Shown piece after piece: positions 7,689-16,701 of a DNA stretch of 40,985 nucleotides. Each line of letters begins with the position of its first letter. Positions within the stretch are counted from its first letter, which is position 1. The translations under genes were made by a program, and so were the position numbers. The stretch comes from an uncultured Ruminococcus sp. (lineage in GTDB: Bacteria; Bacillota; Clostridia; Oscillospirales; Acutalibacteraceae): the NCBI GenBank assembly GCA_944415425.1, contig CALYBP010000011.1:1-40985 (forward strand). The letters are read 5' to 3'. The notes under the pieces were generated by a model. The model saw only the letters and a program-made list of their open reading frames with translations. It was not told where the DNA came from and made no database searches.

Positions 7689-8627
7689 ATGTCAGTTATA
7701 GACGCGATTATCCAGGGTATTGTTCAGGGATTGACCGAATTTTTGCCCGTATCAAGCAGCGGTCACCTTGCTATCACTCAGCACATTATAGGTGTGGGCG
7801 GAGAAAGCAATTTGTTTTTCAATGTAATGCTTCATGTCGGCACGCTTGTTGCCGTAATAGCATTTTACTATAAGCTTATCTGGAGCCTTTTAAAGGAATT
7901 TGTCTTACTTGTAAAGGATATTTTCACGGGCAAATTCAGGTGGAGCAAAATGAATTATGAGAGAAACTTGATTTTTATGCTCATAATCGGCCTTATTCCG
8001 CTGTTTTTGCTGTTCCTGCCGATTCCGGGAACCGAGTTAAAGCTCAAAGATTTAGCGGATATTTTTTCGGGAAGTCCTGTTTTGCTTGTCACTGCAATCT
8101 CACTTCTTGTTACAAGCGTGCTTTTAAGTATCGGAATCGTATGCAACCGCAGAACCGCATCAGGCAAAAAAACTCCCGCAGCCAAGGGCAGGGAAAGCTA
8201 TACTGTACTTGACGCTATCTGCGTGGGACTTATGCAGGTTGCGGCGGCTTTGCTTCCGGGTTTGTCACGCTCTGGTTCAACTCTTGCGGTCGGCGAGATG
8301 AGGGGAATTAACAAACAAAAGGCGCTTGACTACACATTTGTGCTCGGTATTCCCTCAATTTTGGCGGCAGCGCTTCTTGAGGGTATCGACGCAGTTAAGT
8401 CGCCCGAGGGCATCAATATTGAAATCGGCGTAATAATCGCAGGTATGATTGCATCTGCCGTTGTGGGATATTTTGCTATTGTTATTTTCAAATGGTTTTT
8501 AAAGTCAAACAAAATGAGCGTTTTTGTAATTTATACGGCAGTTGTCGGATTAATATTTCTCGTTATTTCGATTATTGAAATCAGCACGGGTACAAACCTG
8601 TTTACAGGTGCGCCTGTTAATTTGTAA
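7689..8627 (+). CDS. uppP: Undecaprenyl-diphosphatase
   Basis: An integral membrane phosphatase (312 aa) that dephosphorylates undecaprenyl diphosphate to recycle the lipid carrier for peptidoglycan and wall polymers; it also gives bacitracin tolerance. The two signature motifs are present: 'GLTEFLPVSSSGHL' near residues 15-28, and 'LPGLSRSGST' with its catalytic Ser/Arg residues around 190-200. About eight hydrophobic segments fit the BacA/UppP family. A clear AAAGGAG precedes the ATG. It is somewhat longer than E. coli UppP (273 aa) because of a loop between residues 75 and 165. It lies between the tepA-like gene and ftsK on the same strand. Confidence 0.96.
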   Translation: MSVIDAIIQGIVQGLTEFLPVSSSGHLAITQHIIGVGGESNLFFNVMLHVGTLVAVIAFYYKLIWSLLKEFVLLVKDIFTGKFRWSKMNYERNLIFMLIIGLIPLFLLFLPIPGTELKLKDLADIFSGSPVLLVTAISLLVTSVLLSIGIVCNRRTASGKKTPAAKGRESYTVLDAICVGLMQVAAALLPGLSRSGSTLAVGEMRGINKQKALDYTFVLGIPSILAAALLEGIDAVKSPEGINIEIGVIIAGMIASAVVGYFAIVIFKWFLKSNKMSVFVIYTAVVGLIFLVISIIEISTGTNLFTGAPVNL

Positions 8628-8690
8628 TAAAGTTAAAATTTTGTGTGAATGAACGTATAACAGTTTTGAAATAAACGGAAGAGTTCGGGA

Positions 8691-11384
8691 GTGGTAGCGT
8701 TGCCGGAAAAGAAGCGAACATATAACAAAAAAACAAAATCGGCCGCCTCCAAAAAAAGCGGGGGCAGAACAAAAAAGAAAGAATCAGTATCAAGCTGTAC
8801 CGTAAGCCCCAGGGTGAGAGCGATTATTTTCGGTGCGGTAGCGGTTTTGTTTGCTTTGCTGATATTTATAAAGGGCGAGAATGTCTGGACCGCCGTAAGG
8901 AGCTTTTTCTTCGGTGTTTTCGGATTCGGCATATTTCTCATCCCTTTTTTGATGATTTATCTGTGTATGATAACAGAAAAAGAAAAAACAGTCGCTCATT
9001 TTAAATCCAAAGTGGTAATAAGCTCTCTCATAATACTTTTTGTGGGTGCGCTGATTTACATAGCAGGCGGCTCATCTTTTAACGACTTAAGCTTCCCAGC
9101 CTGTCTGGGAAAGCTCTATCTTCAAGCCGCCGATACAAGCGTGTATATGACCTTCGGCTGCGGCCTTATGGGAGGAATTCTCGGCTATCCGCTTACGCTT
9201 CTCTGCGGAAGCATCGCCGCGCTTTTGCTGTGCTTTGTTGTGATTGTTGCGCTTGTTTTCATAATAACAAATATTTCAATAAAGGATATGGCTGCTGCGG
9301 CTTCAAGAACGGTAAGCCATGTAAAAGAGGCAAGAGAAAAGCATATTAGAGAAGCCAAAGCCCGCAAACAAAATCCGCCTGCGTATTATACAGACGGAGA
9401 TAATCATATTGTTCAAAACACGGACAATAAAATTGATATTCCACTTGATGAAACAAAGAGCAAGAGGAAAAAACGCAAACACTCAGAAAAAAGCGGTATT
9501 GATATTGACTATGTAGACACAAACGAGCAGAATGCGGCAGACAAGGACCTGTCGCAGGATCTGATTAACATTATAAACCGTGCAAGCAAGCCCTTAGGAC
9601 AGGAAGCGCAAACAACTGTCGGAGATATAGCGGAAGACATTTCTAACGAAAAATCATCAAATTATGTCACAAAAGGCGCCAAGCAGGCGGACCCTCAAAC
9701 CGTTTCCGTTGAGGAAAATAAAAAATCGGAAAAAGGCAAAGAAGATGAAAATTCGGAGTTTGACGGAGTAGGCTACAAGATAGATGATTCTTCAAAAGAA
9801 GCAAAAGAAGAAAAGCGTTACCATTATCCGCCCGTACAGCTTTTAAAGCTGAATACAAACAACAATGACAGAAACGCTATGGAGGAGCTTCAAAACAACT
9901 CCAAAAAGCTCATTGAAACGCTAAACAGCTTCGGCGTAAGCGCGTCTATCACGAATATCTGCCGAGGCCCTTCCGTTACCCGTTATGAGCTTCAGCCCGC
10001 ACCGGGTGTAAAAATCAGCAAAATAACCAATCTGTCAGATGATATTGCGCTCAACCTTGCGGCAAACGGCGTCCGCATTGAGGCTCCCATCCCCGGCAAG
10101 GCGGCTGTGGGAATTGAGGTTCCCAACAAGGTTGTAAGTATGGTTTCCATGCGTGAGCTTATCGATTCGGACAAGTTCAGAAACGCAAAGAGTAAGCTTA
10201 CCTGCGTTCTCGGCCGTGATATTTCAGGCGAAATAGTTGTAACCGACCTTGCAAAAATGCCTCATCTGCTCATCGCAGGTACAACAGGTTCGGGTAAGTC
10301 GGTTTGCGTAAACTCAATTCTTATAAGTATTCTCTACAAAGCCTCTCCCGACGAGGTAAAGCTTTTGCTCATAGACCCCAAAATGGTTGAATTTTCTAAG
10401 TACAAGGGGATACCTCATCTGCTCGTGCCCGTAGTTTCCGACGCCAAAAAAGCGGCAGGAGCGCTTGCGTGGGCGGTAAACGAGATGCTTCAGCGATACA
10501 AAATCTTTTCCGAGTACGACTGCAAGGATATTGATTCGTATAATTCATTAGTGCAGAAAAATCTCGATTACATTTCAAAAAATCCTCCCAAGGAGGATGA
10601 AAACGGCGAGCTGAAACAGCCTGTTCTTGAGGTGAACGGACTTCCCGTTGCTCAGGAAAAAATGAGCCGTGTCGTAATTGCGATAGACGAGCTTGCCGAC
10701 CTTATGATGGCGGCGCCCAGCGAGGTGGAAGACTCAATCTGCCGACTTGCCCAAATGGCTCGTGCGGCGGGAATGCACCTCATACTTGCAACACAGCGAC
10801 CCACGGTAAATGTAATTACGGGCTTGATAAAAGCGAATGTTCCGAGCCGAATTTCGCTTAAAGTAAGCTCAAATATGGATTCACGAACAATTCTCGATAC
10901 GGGCGGCGGCGAAAAGCTCATAGGCAAGGGCGATATGCTCTTTGCCCCCGTAGGAGCGCCTAAGCCCATGCGAGTTCAGGGCTGTTATGCGTCCGATGAA
11001 GAAATCGAACGTGTTACAAGCTACATAAAGAAATCATATTCCGCACAGTATAATTCGGAGATTGAAGAAAAAATCAAGCGTATCGCGGCCGAGGAAATCG
11101 CTTCTGGCAAAAAGGGAAGTGACAGCTCCTCAAATGACGACGGACTCGATGTTGACTCCAAAATGGACGAGGCAATAAGGTGCGTCATCGAAGCGGGACA
11201 GGCGTCTACCTCTCTTATTCAGCGCAGGCTCAAGGTAGGATACGCAAGAGCGGGAAGAATGATTGACGACATGGAACAGCTCGGAGTTGTAGGGTCTCAT
11301 CAGGGATCAAAACCCCGAGATGTGCTGATGACCTACAACGAGTGGCTTGAACGGCGCAATGCGATACAAAACCGTGAGGATTAA
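8691..11384 (+). CDS. DNA translocase FtsK/SpoIIIE
   Basis: An 897-aa septal DNA pump that moves chromosomal DNA through the closing division or sporulation septum. The N-terminus is very basic, followed by about four membrane segments (roughly residues 40-190). A charged low-complexity linker covers about 200-385. The motor includes Walker A 'AGTTGSGKS' (Lys536) and Walker B '[12 protein letters not shown]'. The C-terminal winged-helix gamma domain includes '[18 protein letters not shown]'. The start is uncertain: the GTG at 8691 has GGAAGAG 7 nt upstream, but a TTG at 8700 has GGGAGTGG 5 nt upstream. One protein may serve both the FtsK and SpoIIIE roles. Confidence 0.95.
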   Translation: MVALPEKKRTYNKKTKSAASKKSGGRTKKKESVSSCTVSPRVRAIIFGAVAVLFALLIFIKGENVWTAVRSFFFGVFGFGIFLIPFLMIYLCMITEKEKTVAHFKSKVVISSLIILFVGALIYIAGGSSFNDLSFPACLGKLYLQAADTSVYMTFGCGLMGGILGYPLTLLCGSIAALLLCFVVIVALVFIITNISIKDMAAAASRTVSHVKEAREKHIREAKARKQNPPAYYTDGDNHIVQNTDNKIDIPLDETKSKRKKRKHSEKSGIDIDYVDTNEQNAADKDLSQDLINIINRASKPLGQEAQTTVGDIAEDISNEKSSNYVTKGAKQADPQTVSVEENKKSEKGKEDENSEFDGVGYKIDDSSKEAKEEKRYHYPPVQLLKLNTNNNDRNAMEELQNNSKKLIETLNSFGVSASITNICRGPSVTRYELQPAPGVKISKITNLSDDIALNLAANGVRIEAPIPGKAAVGIEVPNKVVSMVSMRELIDSDKFRNAKSKLTCVLGRDISGEIVVTDLAKMPHLLIAGTTGSGKSVCVNSILISILYKASPDEVKLLLIDPKMVEFSKYKGIPHLLVPVVSDAKKAAGALAWAVNEMLQRYKIFSEYDCKDIDSYNSLVQKNLDYISKNPPKEDENGELKQPVLEVNGLPVAQEKMSRVVIAIDELADLMMAAPSEVEDSICRLAQMARAAGMHLILATQRPTVNVITGLIKANVPSRISLKVSSNMDSRTILDTGGGEKLIGKGDMLFAPVGAPKPMRVQGCYASDEEIERVTSYIKKSYSAQYNSEIEEKIKRIAAEEIASGKKGSDSSSNDDGLDVDSKMDEAIRCVIEAGQASTSLIQRRLKVGYARAGRMIDDMEQLGVVGSHQGSKPRDVLMTYNEWLERRNAIQNRED

Positions 11385-11388
11385 CCGC

Positions 11389-11420
11389 AGGGCTTCTGCT
11401 GTAAACTCAGCAGGAGCCTT
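11389..11420 (+). terminator. Hairpin after ftsK (weak terminator)
   Basis: AGGGCTTCTGCTG (11389-11401) and CAGCAGGAGCCTT (11408-11420) pair over 13 positions with one or two mismatches. There is no immediate T-tract (the next T-rich run starts about 17 nt later), so it may be a processing or pausing hairpin rather than a full terminator. Confidence 0.45.
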
Positions 11421-11492
11421 GTGCGCAATCGGAATTATTTTTTATTTAACATTTGAAATTGATACATTAAGATTTAAAAAAGGAGGAAAGCA

Positions 11493-13391
11493 ATGGCATT
11501 TTTACCTATGAACGCCTCGGAGGTCAAAGAGCGCGGCTGGGACGGCGTTGATTTTGTATATGTTTGCGGCGACAGCTATGTCGACCACCCGTCCTTCGGT
11601 TCAGCCATAATAACACGGCTTCTCGAAGACTGCGGTTACAAAGTTGCTTTTCTCGCTCAGCCCGACTGGAAAAACGACGATGATTTTAAGCAGTTCGGCA
11701 AACCGAAACTCGGCTTTTTTGTTTCGGCAGGAAACATCGACAGCATGGTTGCTCACTACACCGTAGCAAAGCGCAAAAGAAGCGACGACGCATACACGGC
11801 AGGCGGAAAAAACGGAAAGCGTCCCGACAGGGCAGTAACGGTATATTCCAACATAATCCGTCGGCTGTACCCCGATTCTCCTATAATAATCGGCGGACTT
11901 GAAGCGTCGCTTCGTCGTTTTGCACACTATGATTATTGGCTTGACGATGTTATGCCGTCCGTTCTTTTTGACAGCAAGGCGGATATTATATCGTACGGAA
12001 TGGGCGAGCTTCAGACAATCGAGATTGCAAAACGTCTGAGCGAGGGATATTCCGTTGAGTCGCTTTATGATATAAGGGGAATTTGTTACAAGGTAAAAAC
12101 CGAGGACTATACCCCGATGTCGGTGGTTGAACTTCCGAGCTATGAGCGTGTCAAAGAAAACAAACGAGATTATGCTCAGGCGGCACGCAAGGAGCTTGAA
12201 CAGGCTGACGCGGTAAGGGGCAAAACGCTGATTCAGCGGCACGGCAGTTATATATTGGTGCAAAATCCTCCGATGCCGCCCCTTGATACAAAGCAGCTTG
12301 ACTATATTTACTCGCTGCCCTATGAGCGTTGGTATCCCAAATGCTATGAAAAGGCGGGCGGAGTGCCGGGCGTTGAAGAGGTGCTGTTTTCAATAACCCA
12401 CAACCGAGGATGCTTCGGTGCGTGCAATTTCTGTTCGCTTGCGTTTCATCAGGGCAGGGCGGTAACGGTACGCAGCGAAGAAAGTATCATAAACGAGGCA
12501 AAGAGCTTTTTAAAGAATCCGAGATTTAAGGGTTGCATAAGCGATGTAGGCGGCCCTACCGCAAATTTCAGGCTTCCGTCGTGTGAAAAGCAAAAAAAGC
12601 TGGGTTTGTGCAAAAACAGACGGTGTCTTGCGCCGACGCCGTGTCCCAATATGCAGGTGTCGCACACCGAGTATCTTGACATACTCAGAAAACTCAGAAA
12701 CATTGACGGCATAAAAAAGGTGTTTATCCGCAGCGGAATACGCTTTGATTATCTTATGGAGGACGAAAACGACGAGTTCATCACCGAGCTTGTTAACTAC
12801 CACATAAGCGGTCAGCTTCGTGTCGCTCCCGAGCATTGCTCCGCCGCCGTGCTTGATAAAATGGGCAAACCACACATTGAAACTTATAAAAAATTCTGCA
12901 AAAAGTTTTATTCTCTGACCGAAAAGGCTCATAAAGAGCAGTATGTTGTGCCTTATCTGATGAGTTCTCATCCGGGTTCGACAATGAAAGACGCGGTCGA
13001 GCTTGCTCTGTTTTGCAAGCGGGAGGGGATTCATCCCAAGCAGGTGCAGGATTTTTACCCCACGCCGGGTACGATTTCAACGGCAATGTTTTACACAGAG
13101 CTTGACCCATATACGCTTGAGCCTGTTTATGTTCCCAAGTCGGAAAGCGAAAAGGCTATGCAGAGGGCGCTTTTGCAGTATTTTATCCCCGAAAACAAGC
13201 CGCTTGTTATAAAAGCTTTGATTAAAGCGGGCAGAAGAGATTTAATAGGCAGCGATAAGAAGTGCCTTGTCACCCCGCTTGCGGGACAGACCGCAGGAGG
13301 TTACAAAAAAGACAGCTCAAACAATACGGGCAGGAAGAAAAATAATAAGGACAAGTATGCAAAATACAGACGCAAAAACAAAAAGAAGTAA
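11493..13391 (+). CDS. YgiQ-family radical SAM protein
   Basis: A 632-aa radical S-adenosylmethionine enzyme of the YgiQ (UPF0313) family, which has no firmly established reaction. The family start 'MAFLPMNASEVKERGWD' is clear. A B12-binding-like N-terminal region precedes the radical SAM core. The cluster ligands are Cys307, Cys311 and Cys314 in 'GCFGACNFCSL'. A later cysteine-rich insert ('GLCKNRRCLAPTPCPN') is typical of the family. The C-terminus is a Lys/Asn-rich tail. AGGAGG precedes the ATG. The next gene begins 35 bp before this one ends, so they are co-transcribed. The substrate is unknown. Confidence 0.93.
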   Translation: MAFLPMNASEVKERGWDGVDFVYVCGDSYVDHPSFGSAIITRLLEDCGYKVAFLAQPDWKNDDDFKQFGKPKLGFFVSAGNIDSMVAHYTVAKRKRSDDAYTAGGKNGKRPDRAVTVYSNIIRRLYPDSPIIIGGLEASLRRFAHYDYWLDDVMPSVLFDSKADIISYGMGELQTIEIAKRLSEGYSVESLYDIRGICYKVKTEDYTPMSVVELPSYERVKENKRDYAQAARKELEQADAVRGKTLIQRHGSYILVQNPPMPPLDTKQLDYIYSLPYERWYPKCYEKAGGVPGVEEVLFSITHNRGCFGACNFCSLAFHQGRAVTVRSEESIINEAKSFLKNPRFKGCISDVGGPTANFRLPSCEKQKKLGLCKNRRCLAPTPCPNMQVSHTEYLDILRKLRNIDGIKKVFIRSGIRFDYLMEDENDEFITELVNYHISGQLRVAPEHCSAAVLDKMGKPHIETYKKFCKKFYSLTEKAHKEQYVVPYLMSSHPGSTMKDAVELALFCKREGIHPKQVQDFYPTPGTISTAMFYTELDPYTLEPVYVPKSESEKAMQRALLQYFIPENKPLVIKALIKAGRRDLIGSDKKCLVTPLAGQTAGGYKKDSSNNTGRKKNNKDKYAKYRRKNKKK

Positions 13392-14286
13392 AAAGCCGTT
13401 TGTCAAAGCGGTTTTGTGCATAGCGGCGGCAGTCTGCGTTTTTGTGATTTGTCTTGCGGAGAGTATGGGCGTTATAAACCCAAAGGATATTTTTACCGCA
13501 TTCGGGGTTTATGCCGATATTGGCAAAGGCCTCTCGGTGTGTTTTGTAAATGCAGGTGACGCAGACGCCTGCTGTATAAAGTGCGGCGATAAACAAATTT
13601 TGATAGACTGCGGCACTCAAAGGCTTAGCGGTAAACTGACAAACTTTCTTGACCGATATGATTTTCATAAATTTGACGCAGTAATAATATCGCATTTGGA
13701 CAGCGACCACTACGGCGGCGCGGCTCAAATAATAGAGCTGTACGGGACAGATAGGATATATCTGCCCGAAACGCCAAAGGATTTGATTCCTTCAGACGAC
13801 GAATATTTACGCTTTACAGACTGCGTAAATAAAAGCGGCGCAGAGGTGATATACACGGGCGCGGGAGACGGGTTTGAGCTTTCGGGTGCGAAAGTTGATT
13901 TTATATCTCCGCAAAAGGAGTACTCAAGCCGCAACGACAATTCGCTTGTTGTGCGACTTACATACGGTAACCATAAATTTTTATTTACCGGTGATATTTC
14001 AAGCAAGGTTGAAAAAGACTTGCTTTCTTCAAGCGAAGATATAGACTGCGATGTATTAAAGGTTGCGCATCACGGCAGCAAAACATCATCAAGCGAGGAG
14101 TTTTTAAAAGCCGCAAGCCCCGAAATATCCGTTGTCAGCGTGGGTTCGTCGAACCTTTCAAACCCCGACTATGAAACTATGGCGCTAATAAGCGGTTATT
14201 CCGCAAGTGTATATACCACAGCCGACGATTACAGCATTGTTGTTAATTCCGACGGCCAAAACCTCAAGGTGTATACCGATGCGTAG
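13357..14286 (+). CDS. ComEC/Rec2-like metallo-beta-lactamase-fold hydrolase, membrane-anchored
   Basis: A 309-aa protein with one N-terminal hydrophobic segment (about residues 14-36) after a basic start, so the domain is exported or anchored outside. The rest is a metallo-beta-lactamase domain like that of ComEC/Rec2, with 'SHLDSDHYGG', 'LFTGDIS' and 'AHHGSKTSS' carrying the metal ligands. The membrane channel part of ComEC is absent. Such stand-alone proteins are common in Clostridia and are thought to be secreted nucleases or phosphodiesterases; activity is not proven. The ATG at 13357 has AAGGA 5 nt upstream and overlaps the end of the ygiQ-type gene; a longer upstream frame has no ribosome binding site. 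Confidence 0.85.
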   Translation: MQNTDAKTKRSKKPFVKAVLCIAAAVCVFVICLAESMGVINPKDIFTAFGVYADIGKGLSVCFVNAGDADACCIKCGDKQILIDCGTQRLSGKLTNFLDRYDFHKFDAVIISHLDSDHYGGAAQIIELYGTDRIYLPETPKDLIPSDDEYLRFTDCVNKSGAEVIYTGAGDGFELSGAKVDFISPQKEYSSRNDNSLVVRLTYGNHKFLFTGDISSKVEKDLLSSSEDIDCDVLKVAHHGSKTSSSEEFLKAASPEISVVSVGSSNLSNPDYETMALISGYSASVYTTADDYSIVVNSDGQNLKVYTDA

Positions 14287-14295
14287 TTATATAGC

Positions 14296-14324
14296 TTGAC
14301 TTAATTTTAAATTAATAATATACT
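14296..14324 (+). promoter_or_regulatory. tyrS promoter
   Basis: TTGACT (14296-14301), 17-bp spacer, TATACT (14319-14324). Only about 65 nt separate the expected start from the tyrS ATG, too little for a T-box leader. Confidence 0.5.
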
Positions 14325-14392
14325 ATTTACATTGTTTATTTTTAAATAACAGGATTTGCATAAATCTATGTATACGAAAGGATTTGTTGAAA

Positions 14393-15619
14393 ATGGGAGT
14401 ATATGAGGAACTCGTCGCAAGGGGACTTATTGCACAGGTAACCGACGAAGAGGAAATCAGGGAGCTTGTAAACAGCGGCAAGGCTGTGTTCTATATCGGA
14501 TTTGACCCTACGGCAGACAGCCTTCATGTAGGTCATTTTATGGCGCTCTGTCTTATGAAAAGACTTCAGATGGCAGGCAACAAGCCCATCGCCCTTATAG
14601 GCGGCGGTACTGCTATGATCGGCGACCCGTCGGGCAGAACCGATATGCGTCAGATGATGACAAAGGAAACTATACAGCACAATGTTGACTGCTTCAAAAA
14701 GCAGATGAGCCGCTTTATTGATTTTTCAGACGATAAGGCGCTTCTTGTAAATAACGCCGACTGGCTGCTTGACCTCAATTATGTTGATGTGCTGCGTGAG
14801 GTAGGCGCTCATTTCAGCGTAAACAGAATGCTTACAGCCGAGTGTTACAAGCAGAGAATGGAAAAGGGACTCAGCTTTCTTGAATTTAACTATATGATAA
14901 TGCAGTCTTACGACTTTTACGCTTTATATCAGAAGTACGGCTGCAATATGCAGTTCGGCGGCGACGACCAGTGGAGCAATATGCTCGGCGGCACGGAGCT
15001 TATAAGACGCAAGCTCGGCAAGGACGCTTACGCAATGACAATTAATCTTCTCTTAAATTCCGAGGGCAAGAAGATGGGAAAAACTCAGTCGGGTGCGGTG
15101 TGGCTTTCTGCCGAAAAGACAAGCCCCTACGATTTTTACCAGTACTGGAGAAATGTTGACGACAGCGATGTTGTAAAGTGTCTTAAAATGCTCACATTCC
15201 TTCCGCTTGAGCAGATAGAGGAGCTTGCAAAGCTCGAGGGCAGCGAAATTAACAAGGCAAAGGAAATACTTGCTTATGAGCTTACCGCTCTGATTCACGG
15301 CAGCGAGGAAGCCGAAAAGGCACAGCAGGCGGCAAGGGCGTTGTTCGGTTCAAAGACCGATACGGACAATATGCCGTCAACACAGCTTTCAAAATCCGAC
15401 TTTACGGACGGCAGCATTTCCGTGCTTGACCTGCTCAGAAAATGCTCTCTAATAGCTTCAAACGGAGAGGGCAGACGCCTTATTCAGCAGGGAGGAGTGT
15501 CCGTTTCGGACGAAAAGATAACCGACGTTTACGCTTCAATCCCCGAGTCAGCCTTTGAAAAAGGTTTTGTGATTATCAAAAAGGGCAAAAAGGTTTTCCA
15601 TAAAGCGGTGCTTGCTTAA
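14393..15619 (+). CDS. tyrS: Tyrosyl-tRNA synthetase
   Basis: A class I aminoacyl-tRNA synthetase (408 aa) that attaches tyrosine to tRNA-Tyr. The HIGH-type motif is 'HVGH' in '[12 protein letters not shown]'. The tyrosine-binding '[10 protein letters not shown]' is present. The KMSKS loop appears as 'KMGKT', as in many bacterial TyrRS. The C-terminal S4-like RNA-binding domain occupies about 340-408 ('[12 protein letters not shown]'). I chose the ATG at 14393, 10 nt after AAAGGA; two TTG codons just upstream are too close to it. Unlike many Firmicute tyrS genes it has no room for a T-box. MscL follows 26 bp downstream. Confidence 0.97.
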   Translation: MGVYEELVARGLIAQVTDEEEIRELVNSGKAVFYIGFDPTADSLHVGHFMALCLMKRLQMAGNKPIALIGGGTAMIGDPSGRTDMRQMMTKETIQHNVDCFKKQMSRFIDFSDDKALLVNNADWLLDLNYVDVLREVGAHFSVNRMLTAECYKQRMEKGLSFLEFNYMIMQSYDFYALYQKYGCNMQFGGDDQWSNMLGGTELIRRKLGKDAYAMTINLLLNSEGKKMGKTQSGAVWLSAEKTSPYDFYQYWRNVDDSDVVKCLKMLTFLPLEQIEELAKLEGSEINKAKEILAYELTALIHGSEEAEKAQQAARALFGSKTDTDNMPSTQLSKSDFTDGSISVLDLLRKCSLIASNGEGRRLIQQGGVSVSDEKITDVYASIPESAFEKGFVIIKKGKKVFHKAVLA

Positions 15620-15645
15620 AGGAATATGCCCCGAGAGGTAACAAA

Positions 15646-16059
15646 ATGAAAAAGTTTTTTCACGAATTCAAGCAGTTTATAATGCGGGGCAATGTGCTTA
15701 ATCTTGCAGTCGGCGTGATTATCGGTGCGGCCTTTCAGGCTATTGTAAATTCGCTTACAAACGATATAATTTCTCCTATTCTCGGAATTTTCGGAGGAAT
15801 GAACTTTGATGAGCTGTCTGTTACAATAAACGGCGCAGTAATCGCTTACGGAAAATTCATAACGGCTGTTATCAATTTTCTTATAATGGCGTTTATAATT
15901 TTTCTCATAGTAAAGCTTGTCGGCAAGATAATGTCGCTGGGCAAAAAGCCGAAGGAAGAAGCTCCCGCAACTAAGAAATGCCCGTATTGTTTCAGTGAAA
16001 TAGACATCAAGGCGACAAGATGTCCTCACTGTACAAGCGATATTTGCGATACAGAGTAA
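15646..16059 (+). CDS. mscL: Large-conductance mechanosensitive channel with C-terminal zinc ribbon
   Basis: A 137-aa pentameric membrane channel that opens under membrane tension to release solutes on hypo-osmotic shock. The N-terminus '[24 protein letters not shown]' type sequence is split here by its first membrane helix (about 15-42); the second helix is at about 68-95. Instead of the usual amphipathic C-terminal bundle, the protein ends in a zinc ribbon with Cys112, Cys115, Cys126 and Cys129 (CPYC and CPHC pairs). This adds a probable cytoplasmic metal-binding module. The gene is directly downstream of tyrS and ends at a strong terminator shared with the convergent ribbon-helix-helix gene. 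Confidence 0.93.
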   Translation: MKKFFHEFKQFIMRGNVLNLAVGVIIGAAFQAIVNSLTNDIISPILGIFGGMNFDELSVTINGAVIAYGKFITAVINFLIMAFIIFLIVKLVGKIMSLGKKPKEEAPATKKCPYCFSEIDIKATRCPHCTSDICDTE

Positions 16060-16073
16060 AATATAACAAAATA

Positions 16074-16117
16074 AAAAGCCGTGCAGGTTCACTTCAGAAT
16101 AAACCTGCACGGCTTTT
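16074..16117. terminator. Bidirectional intrinsic terminator
   Basis: The arms at 16074-16089 and 16102-16117 are a perfect 16-bp inverted repeat (AAAAGCCGTGCAGGTT and its complement) with a 12-nt loop. The A/T ends of the stem provide a T-tract in both directions, serving mscL (plus) and the ribbon-helix-helix gene (minus). Confidence 0.93.
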
Positions 16118-16156
16118 GCTGTGTTCAATTTGTTTTGATGATTTGTAATTCAAAAG

Positions 16157-16342
16157 TTAAGAATTACTGTTATCATTTTCAATTTTGCCGTTTTTCTCTT
16201 CAAACTCTCTTATGCAGCGGCGTATCAAATACAAAATCTGTCCGTTTGCCGAACGGCCCTCATATTTTGCGATGTAGTGCAGTTTTCTGTGCAGCTCAGG
16301 CTCAACCTCTATTCCCAAATGCTTGTTTTGTTTATTTCTCAT
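16157..16342 (-). CDS. Ribbon-helix-helix (Arc-like) DNA-binding protein
   Basis: A 61-aa protein resembling the Arc/MetJ fold: a beta ribbon around 'LGIEVEPELHRKL', then helix 'HYIAKYEGRS' and helix 'NGQILYLIRRCIREFEEK'. Such proteins bind DNA as dimers and are often self-repressors or antitoxins. The ATG at 16342 is preceded by GGTGAT. Its promoter (16418-16445) has a perfect palindrome over the -10, which fits autoregulation. No toxin gene lies beside it: the neighbours are mscL (convergent) and the M23 gene. It is therefore an orphan regulator rather than half of a toxin-antitoxin pair, as far as this window shows. Confidence 0.8.
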   Translation of the reverse strand: MRNKQNKHLGIEVEPELHRKLHYIAKYEGRSANGQILYLIRRCIREFEEKNGKIENDNSNS

Positions 16343-16404
16343 ATAATCACCGTAAAATCTTATTTTAAGAATATTTAAGAATGTTTTGTGTGGTAATGTT
16401 TGCA

Positions 16405-16424
16405 GTATACTCAAATAAGTATAC
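16405..16424. promoter_or_regulatory. Palindromic operator over the RHH gene promoter
   Basis: GTATACT (16405-16411) and AGTATAC (16418-16424) are perfect 7-bp arms separated by CAAATA. The right arm contains the minus-strand -10 hexamer, so bound protein would block the promoter. This is the usual arrangement for a self-repressing ribbon-helix-helix protein, encoded 62 bp downstream. Confidence 0.6.
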
Positions 16425-16445
16425 CGAATATATTATTAAAGTCAA
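16418..16445 (-). promoter_or_regulatory. Promoter of the RHH gene
   Basis: On the minus strand, -35 TTGACT (16440-16445), 16-bp spacer and -10 TATACT (16418-16423), overlapping the palindrome at 16405-16424. Confidence 0.55.
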
Positions 16446-16588
16446 GTCCCAAACATTTATGTATTCCGATGATGTATAAATGTCTGCAAAATCAACTTAG
16501 TTAAATTACCGTTCTGTCTTGCTTTAAGTTTTTATTTTCGTTTTATCCTGACTGCTTACATAGAGTTTAATACTTTACCCAAAAGAAT
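16446..16588. other. Intergenic sequence without recognised features
   Basis: The gap between the RHH gene and the M23 gene is about 360 bp. Its left part holds the RHH promoter and operator and its right part the M23 terminator. In this middle stretch of about 140 bp I see no open reading frame, promoter or repeat that I can support. Confidence 0.5.
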
Positions 16589-16626
16589 ACCCGCCGTGTG
16601 CTTTAATTAAAAGCGTCACAGCGGGT
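16589..16626 (-). terminator. Terminator of the M23 peptidase gene
   Basis: ACCCGCCGTG (16589-16598) and CACAGCGGGT (16617-16626) pair over ten positions with one mismatch. On the minus strand the stem is followed by ATTCTTTT. It lies about 75 bp after the M23 stop codon. Confidence 0.75.
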
Positions 16627-16701
16627 TGTTTTTATATTGTATTCTGTTTTTCGGCTGAAAAATTAAGAATAATATGTTTCAGATTTTTTATTTTATGTTA
16701 A

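Noticed and set aside
11601..12263. Long open frame (220 codons) antisense to the ygiQ-type gene
   Set aside because: It is a shadow of the radical SAM gene with no start signal or domain of its own.
14287..14392. T-box leader upstream of tyrS
   Set aside because: The gap is about 106 bp and contains a promoter, leaving too little for a T-box. No T-box core sequence is seen.
16157..16445. Toxin-antitoxin system
   Set aside because: The ribbon-helix-helix gene has the look of an antitoxin, but no adjacent small gene on the same strand could be its toxin.
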